64,000 bases of DNA from positions 248,001-312,000 of the forward strand of contig NMRA01000105.1 in NCBI GenBank assembly GCA_002633005.1. The letters run 5' to 3'. Positions 57,735-64,000 of the stretch are shown here, one piece after another. This stretch comes from Phoronis australis (taxonomy: Eukaryota > Phoronida > Phoronidae). Every line of letters starts with the position of its first letter. The stretch's first letter is position 1. Under the pieces are notes generated by a model. It saw nothing but the letters and a program-made list of their open reading frames with translations. It was not told where the DNA came from and did no database searches. The translations under genes were made by a program, and so were the position numbers.

Positions 57735-60700
57735 ATGGCGTTGCGCTTGCTGAAAGTGACTGGTGGCCTCGCAAGATCTTTTTCGAAAGCTAAAGGGGTA
57801 CTGGTGTGATCTTATTCCTGATTTGTTACACGAGCCATTACACCATTAATCACCATATTTCGTTTGGTGCTTTGTCACATTATTCTGCTGTTCATTAACA
57901 AACACCGCATTGAAGTCTTCGTCGTGCCATGTTCGTACCACAGGCACAGGCGTCCTCAGCTTCTGATCGTCCCCAATACACTACATATAGTACTACTATA
58001 TGTAGTGTATTGGGGACGATCAGAAGCTGAGGACGCCTGTGGTTCGTACTAGTACGCCGTCTCAATTTACCAAGTATAGACTGTATGTCTGTAGTCATCT
58101 CATAGACCCTCCATACGCCAGAAGCGTTTCGGCGAATTATCCCCCACACTGATTGAACCATCTGAGTCATGTCGTTATAAGTACCTTTTGCACATACGAG
58201 TGACACCTTAGGAAGGCGTTGATGTGTAACTCTTCACTCTGTTCCAACAAATACTCGCACAATCAAACTTTTTTTCGAACAGTCCTTCATTCAGTTGACC
58301 AAATTGACAGCTGGGCATTTTTACACTGATATGATGTTCTCCATTGGCTGTTATAGCAAGCTGCACCCTCTTTAATTTCAGCTTTTGACTTTGCGCTCTC
58401 TTAAATCCTCTCACCATCTTTTCCAGCTTCTTTGAATTTGTTTAACAAGGAAGTCCTTACCTGCACTCTTTTCAGTCCATGTAAATTTGGTTTTGACAAT
58501 CATTGTGGAAGTCCTTTTCAAATTCATCCCATCGTGGTTACTAGTAATAGGAACACTTCAGCATTCAACATTTCTTGATCCATTTGAGTGAAGGGGTTAT
58601 TATACAGTATGTTGCACAGAAGTTGATACCAACTGTAGCAAAAGTTGTCAAGCAAACACCCTGTGGTGGAATGCTCCAAAAAAAAAAACTGTTCAGTCTT
58701 ATCTGTTAAAAGATACGGACAGCTCAAGAAATTGTATGTAAACAAATGAAACACAAAGGGTTTTAGTTACAGTCGAGTGGCTCTGAATAATTGTGTTGCT
58801 TATTCGAGTGTGACTTCAGTTAGCACTCACCGAGCCAATACTGTTTTCAGTTGCACTTGTTAAACGATTGCTACGGATTTGTTTCAGGTTCCAGGCATTA
58901 CTTTCATTCATGGAAAGCGACACAGGTCAACCCAGACTGCCACCTATGAGCAGACGCTGCTAAACTGGCCAGAAACTCGTCTCTCTATTCTTGACAATGG
59001 TGTCAGAATTGCCACCGAAGACTCTGGTATCCCCACCTGCACTGTAAGTGTTACCTTAGTTACATATTGTAGGAACACGTGCAGAATGAGGAACGACAAC
59101 TCTTGATTAAGTTGAGGTTCTTACCATTCTAAAACTGGTCCCAACTATTTCCCTGGTCACTGGGACTGAGGTCCATTCTCCATGACCATTTTAGAGGAAC
59201 ATGGATATGAGCCAACTGGCCCATACACAGTCAAGTCTATGGCTCAGTTTAGGGAGCTATTGGAATAAGCAATTGATGTCTGGTAGCAATATCTAAACAT
59301 ATTGCCTGACACAAAATGGCCCAAGCCAGTTGGCCTGAGCCAAGCAATTATCAGTCACGCGCTATTGTTATTTTAATCTGTGAATGATCTTGAGTACATA
59401 GTTTGACCACTCCTTCCTAAGCAAGAGTTTGTAAATTAGGACTTGGCAGTAGACTTGATAAGCATGACGTTGAGTATTTTACCGCTGCCTACATCCTTGA
59501 CAGTTTATGTGTCGCATTTGCTCAATATTGGTTAGCTTTTGTTTCAATCCTTGAGTAGAGAGAGTATCATTCCTATGTTAAGTCTAAGTGTTTTATACCA
59601 AAAAACATAACCTGAATTTAGCATCTTTAACACATGATTATGCAATCTTCAGCAAAATTTTCTTGCCCCTGGCTAGTAGTTACTGGTGAGTATTATGGAA
59701 TCTTAGACTAGTTTTGATGGATAATTACCATCCATTATTGTGGAGGATTGGTTCAAAAACTGTTCGTTTCCCAATTTGAAAAAAAATAACCTATTACCCC
59801 TCTGAAATCATAAGAGATTGGTTGTTTGAAGACATTTGTAAAGTTCACAACAGTGTACATTTTCCAAGTGGACACAACAACACTGTTTATGAATTGCGGA
59901 CGTGCACACGGCAAATTTGAATTACCTGTTGCTGAGAACACTGTTGTTTGGTGTTTGAATTTGTCCAGTTGCAAAAAATGTGTTTTCTCTAAATGTTTTT
60001 TCTTTGTTCTGCAGGTGGGAGTGTGGATAGATGCGGGTAGTCGATTTGAGAATGACAAAAATAATGGCACGGCTCATTTTCTGGAACACATGGCTTTCAA
60101 AGTAAGTAGACATGTAATTTACACTGTTACAGCTTTCACACGCCATTCAATCATAAGCTAGACCTCTTTAGATCTACAATCTGAATGCAAAAATTCATAA
60201 TGAACAATCGCCAGATGTTTTATCAACCTTCATATCACCCACCGAATTCACCGACGTATCTGCTTTCTTACCGTAACTCAGCTTGTGCCTACTCTCTAGC
60301 GCCCCATGGTCACTGCATGTGATTGGCCAGAATATTAGCATTTTTATGCACCCACATTTTTGTATGTGGATGCATTATCCGTCATCTCCGTCCGTCTGGC
60401 GTCCGCTGCTCTATCTCCAAAACGCCTTGACGTACGTTCATGAAATTTTGCACACGTGTTCCTTCCGTGGATGGGACGGCATGAGCGAACTTTCGGACGG
60501 ATCTGACTACCGGTGTGCCCCTAGTGGCAATTTTAGTTTTTTATATTATCTTCAAAAGTCCTGAACGGATTTTTGTAAAATTTGGTATATAGGCACCTAG
60601 TAGGGAGATGACGCTCTCCTGCTGTGTTCGGATGGATTCAACGTAGTTTGTGCCACCTATTAGCCATTTTTACTGTTTTCGAGTCTGTGTTTGGCGTCCA

Positions 60701-62470
60701 CTCGTCTATCAACCAAACCGCTTTCAGGATAATTGTGAAAATTGGCATGTATGTTTTTACTAGGAAGTGGACAGCTGACGATGATTTTCCGACGAGTTCG
60801 ACTACTGTGGCACCTCCTAGTGGCAGTTTTTTTTGCGCTCATGGCTGTATCTCCTAAACCATTTGCATGATCTTTACTTAATTTAGCAAGTGTATTTATA
60901 CGATGTTGACAACGGACGTCGACGACTTTCAGATGGATCTGAATACTGATGTGCCCCCTAGTGGCAATTTTAGTTTTTTTACATTAACCAATCTGTATCT
61001 AAAAAGGTCCTCAGACAATAGATTTTCATAAAATTTTGAATGTAGGCATCTATTGGTGAGATGACGCTATCGTCCTGTTTTTGGATGGAATCAAGGTATT
61101 TTGCACCACCTAGTGGGCATTTTTACTGTTTTCTAATCTTGTTTTTTGGCGTCCACCCCTCGATCAATCAAATCATTTTAGGGATGGTTTTGAAAGTTGG
61201 CATATATGTTTTCAGTGTGAAGAGGACGTTTTATGATGGTGACTGGCTATTGTGGTGCCTCCTAGTGGTAGTTTTGTTTTGTTTTTCGCCCATAGCTGTA
61301 TATCCAAAACCCACTGCAGGATCTTTATTAAATTTAGTAAGTGAATTTATATGAAGATAACAGACGATGACTTTCAGGCGGATCGAACGGAGACTGTGCC
61401 CACAAGTAGCAATTTCATTTTGTTCCGTTTTCCTTTATTTCTCTGAAGTTCCTTAACAGATTTTTATGAAATTTGGCATTTTCCCATTTTTTTGATGGAT
61501 TGTACATTTTCGTGCCATCTAGTGGCTATTTTTTATGATACATATAAATAACCCTAAAAGCACACCATCTGCGATGCATTCGTGGGCGCATTTCAACACT
61601 CCGCGTTGCTCTTGTTTATGTTAATGTTATGCTAATAAATGTGATAAATACTTAAACCAGGCCACATACTCCACCTTCTTTGAAAAATGTCTGTTTTTGA
61701 CTAGAATACTTGGTGGATTGCTTTTTCAACATGACAAGCTTCTATTACGAATTTTTACCCTATACTCTGGACAATGTGGGGTTAGGAATTTCCTCGAACT
61801 GCATGTGTTGCTAAAAGCATGATTTATTGAAATTTATTTCTGTGTTTTTTAAGTAACTGAACAGTGCTCTGAAAATTGTGAATTTTCAAAATGTTAAATA
61901 GGATGCTTGATGGGAATTCTGGTCTGGAAGATGCATGATGGGAATTCTGGTCTGGGATAGGCATGATGGGAATTCTGGTGTGGGAGATGCATGATGGGAA
62001 TTCTGGTGTGGGAGATGCATGATGGGAATTATGGTTTGGGAGATGCTTGATGAGAATTCTGTTCTGCTTGAAAGCTAACCTTGCGCTGGAATCCTCGCGG
62101 TCTCAGCTACATCCATATCTTCACTATATTTGGCTCTGTCTCTAGGGCACTTCCAAAAGGTCACAAACTGACCTGGAACTTGAAGTGGAGAACATGGGTG
62201 CCCACCTGAACGCTTACACGTCACGTGAACAGACAGTCTACTATGCTAAGTGCTTCTCCAGTGACATCGGCCGAGGTACGTCAACATCTGCTCTTATGGA
62301 ATCACGGATGGACTATCAAAAATACTATTTCCATTAACTCTGCACATGTTTATTGCTTGATTTTTAGGCCATCTTACTTTGATCCTAGTGACTGTTGACT
62401 ATTCGGTGAAACAACAGTCTTACCTGTTGTAATGCATATATTCAGGTCATGTGGAACAATTAACAATACG

Positions 62471-62513
<43 letters not shown>

Positions 62514-64000
62514 ACGCACCACCTTGCCAGATTATAAAAAAGAATGTATTTTCGTCACTGATCCATCAAGTGAACATGGAGTGACCCATTGACCTCGTCA
62601 AGTTGTGTAAAACCTTCATCACTCTTCATCTTGTTTCAGCCGTAGAAATTCTGTCAGATATCCTCACCAACAGCACTCTCGGGGAGCAGGAGATAGAGAG
62701 AGAAAGGAGCGTCATCCTACGGGAGATGCAGGTCAGTTCACGCCGCACGCCATCATCAATATATTTGTTGGTTTTGTGTGTATAGATTATAGAACGTAAC
62801 TGGACCTTCTCATTTATATTACATTTGAATTGATCAGTAGTTTTATGGTTGACAAGTTGGCATGTCAGAAAATAACACCTGAATGGTTTTGAAACTGTCA
62901 CTTGTGGCGGACAACAAATTCTCCTGAGTTGCTGAATTCTCAGTGTAATGTAATGCTGTTATCGATCTTTTTGTGAAATGTGGAAGGTTCCAGTTACTTT
63001 TGTTATTCATTTTGCGTACTCGATTATCCACGAAACTGTGTAATGGTATGAGTGTATCCATTCTCATCTTCCTGCCTTGTTTGTTTAGTCATGGATTCAA
63101 TTCAAGAAAAATTAAATTACACACTTTCCTGTTGTTGAAAAGAGTCACTTCTGAGAAATGTTTTTCCAAATCACTTTTCAGGCTGTGAAGGGCCACTCAC
63201 TTCTTGCCCACGATCAGCACTACTTTTCTCCTGTATTATTCAATTTGTCTGTTGAAATTGTCAGTAAAGGATAATTTTGAATGTGGGTACTCTTGCTCTA
63301 CGCTAGCTGGAGATGTGCTTCATTCAGTCTTTAGATGTCCATCCTTTCGAGAGCTGTATTATGGAAAAGTTGCATTACCTGTGCGAATTAATGGCTTGTT
63401 ATGGCTCTAGTTCTTTCAGTTTTCATCTGATTTGGCTTACTCAGACATATTACCAGTACCAATGGATGCTTCTGCTTTGAAATTCCTTTATTGTCTGTTT
63501 TGTGATGTTTTTCTTCACCTGTGCTCTACTTTTCACAATACACGTTCAGGCTGGATTGCATAAAAATTTGTACTGGATAAATTTAAATTTAATTTTATGT
63601 GAAGCCAAATCATTGTTCAAAAATAGAACAGGGCGCATCATATTGCAACATCATTGGTGTTATCTTGCATGTAAACTTTAATGCAGCCGGGCCCTGGTAA
63701 TTATTACAACTTGCTTTGCTCCCCCTAGAGGCTGTTTTGTGTCTGCTAATATTGCTCCCTCTAGTGGCAGCACTTAAAAAATGACAGTCTATTGTGTCTG
63801 TGCTGCACACAATGATGGTGGTGGGCATATATCAATACATTGCTCTTGTCTCTAGTGTGATATTTGGACAACACAAATCTGGTAATTATCGCATCTTGTG
63901 TGATTTGTAGGAAGTGGAGACTAACTTACAGGAGGTTGTATTTGACCACCTTCACTCCATGGCATACCAAGGGACATCTCTGGGCCGCACCATATTGGGG
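57735..64000 (+). CDS. PMPCB: Mitochondrial processing peptidase subunit beta, 3' partial
   Basis: Exons: 57735-57797 (ATG at 57735), 58888-59043, 60015-60101, 62146-62275, 62640-62731 and 63911-64000 onward; GT-AG and in phase. Exon 1 encodes an Arg/Leu/Ser-rich presequence ([20 protein letters not shown]). Then follow [20 protein letters not shown] and [12 protein letters not shown]. The inverted zinc motif HFLEH (HxxEH) lies in exon 60015-60101: two His bind zinc and Glu is catalytic. [34 protein letters not shown] and [15 protein letters not shown] follow; the third zinc ligand, a Glu, lies in this part of the family. The enzyme pairs with PMPCA in the mitochondrial matrix and removes targeting presequences (established knowledge). 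The donor after exon 1 (GTACTG) is weak, so that boundary is the least certain. Confidence 0.94.
57945..58041. repeat. Perfect hairpin with 48-bp arms and 1-nt spacer
   Basis: Left arm 57945-57992 and right arm 57994-58041 are exact reverse complements; only the C at 57993 is unpaired. The arm runs from CACAGGCGTCCTCAGCTTCT to ACACTACATATAGTA. The same terminal sequence borders fold-back B at 30700 and 31410. It is located in PMPCB intron 1. Confidence 0.97.
58060..58330. repeat. Fold-back family sequence next to the perfect hairpin
   Basis: Contains TTCGGCGAATTATCC, ATAAGTACCTTTTGCACATA and TTTTCGAACAGTCCTTCATT. These match, in order, the left half of fold-back A (30189-30350). It marks this locus as another member of the same family, with only one half present. 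Confidence 0.7.
60341..61617 (+). mobile_element. Nonautonomous modular element, longest copy (about 1.28 kb)
   Basis: Starts with the TATGCACCCACA hairpin and ends GTGGGCGCATTTCAACAC then GCGTTGCTCTTG, the inverse of the ends at 23579 and 24257. The interior repeats modules containing CCTAGTGGCA-like cores at about 60521, 60826, 60958, 61112, 61261 and 61527, spaced roughly 130-300 bp. No protein is encoded. It lies in a PMPCB intron between exons 60015-60101 and 62146-62275. Confidence 0.75.
61901..62063. repeat. Tandem repeat of about 30 bp, six copies
   Basis: Repeated GATGCATGATGGGAATTCTG followed by GTGTGGGA-like sequence, with small changes per copy. It ends about 80 bp before the acceptor of PMPCB exon 62146-62275. 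Confidence 0.9.
62470..62512. repeat. CA microsatellite
   Basis: Near-pure (CA)n run with a CGCGCG interruption at its start, in a PMPCB intron. Confidence 0.97.
63240..63410 (+). pseudogene. Possible LINE C-terminal fragment
   Basis: A short frame reads [19 protein letters not shown] then PSFRELYYG, resembling the Cys/His-rich tail of LINE proteins. It is too short for a firm call. Confidence 0.3.

Overview
The window is nuclear DNA of an animal. It is AT-rich, with compact GT-AG exons separated by 0.3-6 kb introns, many tRNA-derived SINEs, non-LTR retrotransposons and fold-back elements, and no bacterial-style operons. The three conserved genes are close in protein sequence to vertebrate orthologues. 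Gene structure and repeat types suggest a marine invertebrate, possibly a deuterostome such as a hemichordate or amphioxus. The species cannot be fixed from sequence alone, and no phylogeny was run.

Layout. (1) 753-17.45 kb, plus strand: the 3' part of a PTPDC1-like protein tyrosine phosphatase gene, nine coding exons, one of them only 22 nt. (2) 17.6-31.96 kb, minus strand: a complete F-actin capping protein alpha (CAPZA-type) gene, nine coding exons and 285 codons, convergent with PTPDC1. Its introns hold a 69-bp minisatellite, duplicated low-complexity blocks, a TIR element with a tRNA-like core, and two very large inverted repeats. (3) 33.4-37.9 kb: a young-looking L1/Tx1-type LINE insertion with an unbroken 1259-codon endonuclease-reverse transcriptase ORF and a 10-bp target-site duplication. 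(4) 40.4-43.0 kb: a decayed relative of that LINE, split by a SINE with a perfect 12-bp target-site duplication. (5) 44.3-47.2 kb, minus strand: an intronless gene for a 945-aa leucine-rich-repeat and immunoglobulin transmembrane protein. About 0.3 kb upstream of its ATG starts a 433-436-bp tandem array full of TGACCT half-sites, with one DR1-type nuclear-receptor site per unit. (6) 49.6-57.6 kb: relics only, namely a second copy of a 0.54-kb dispersed repeat, a frameshifted Ty3/gypsy pol on the minus strand, and two LINE fragments. (7) 57.7-64.0 kb, plus strand: the 5' half of the mitochondrial processing peptidase beta gene (PMPCB), six exons seen and running off the window.

The host genes are unrelated housekeeping or signalling genes (centrosome/cilium-linked phosphatase family, actin capping, mitochondrial presequence cleavage, surface receptor), with no sign of a shared pathway. 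The most unusual material is in the repeats: a perfect 48-bp-arm hairpin in PMPCB intron 1, related nested fold-backs of about 0.6 and 0.7 kb upstream in CAPZA intron 1, a trimer of 10-bp-stem hairpins, the DR1 array, and a modular repeat family that appears to carry many CTCF-like motifs. No autonomous new system with its own protein machinery was recognised.
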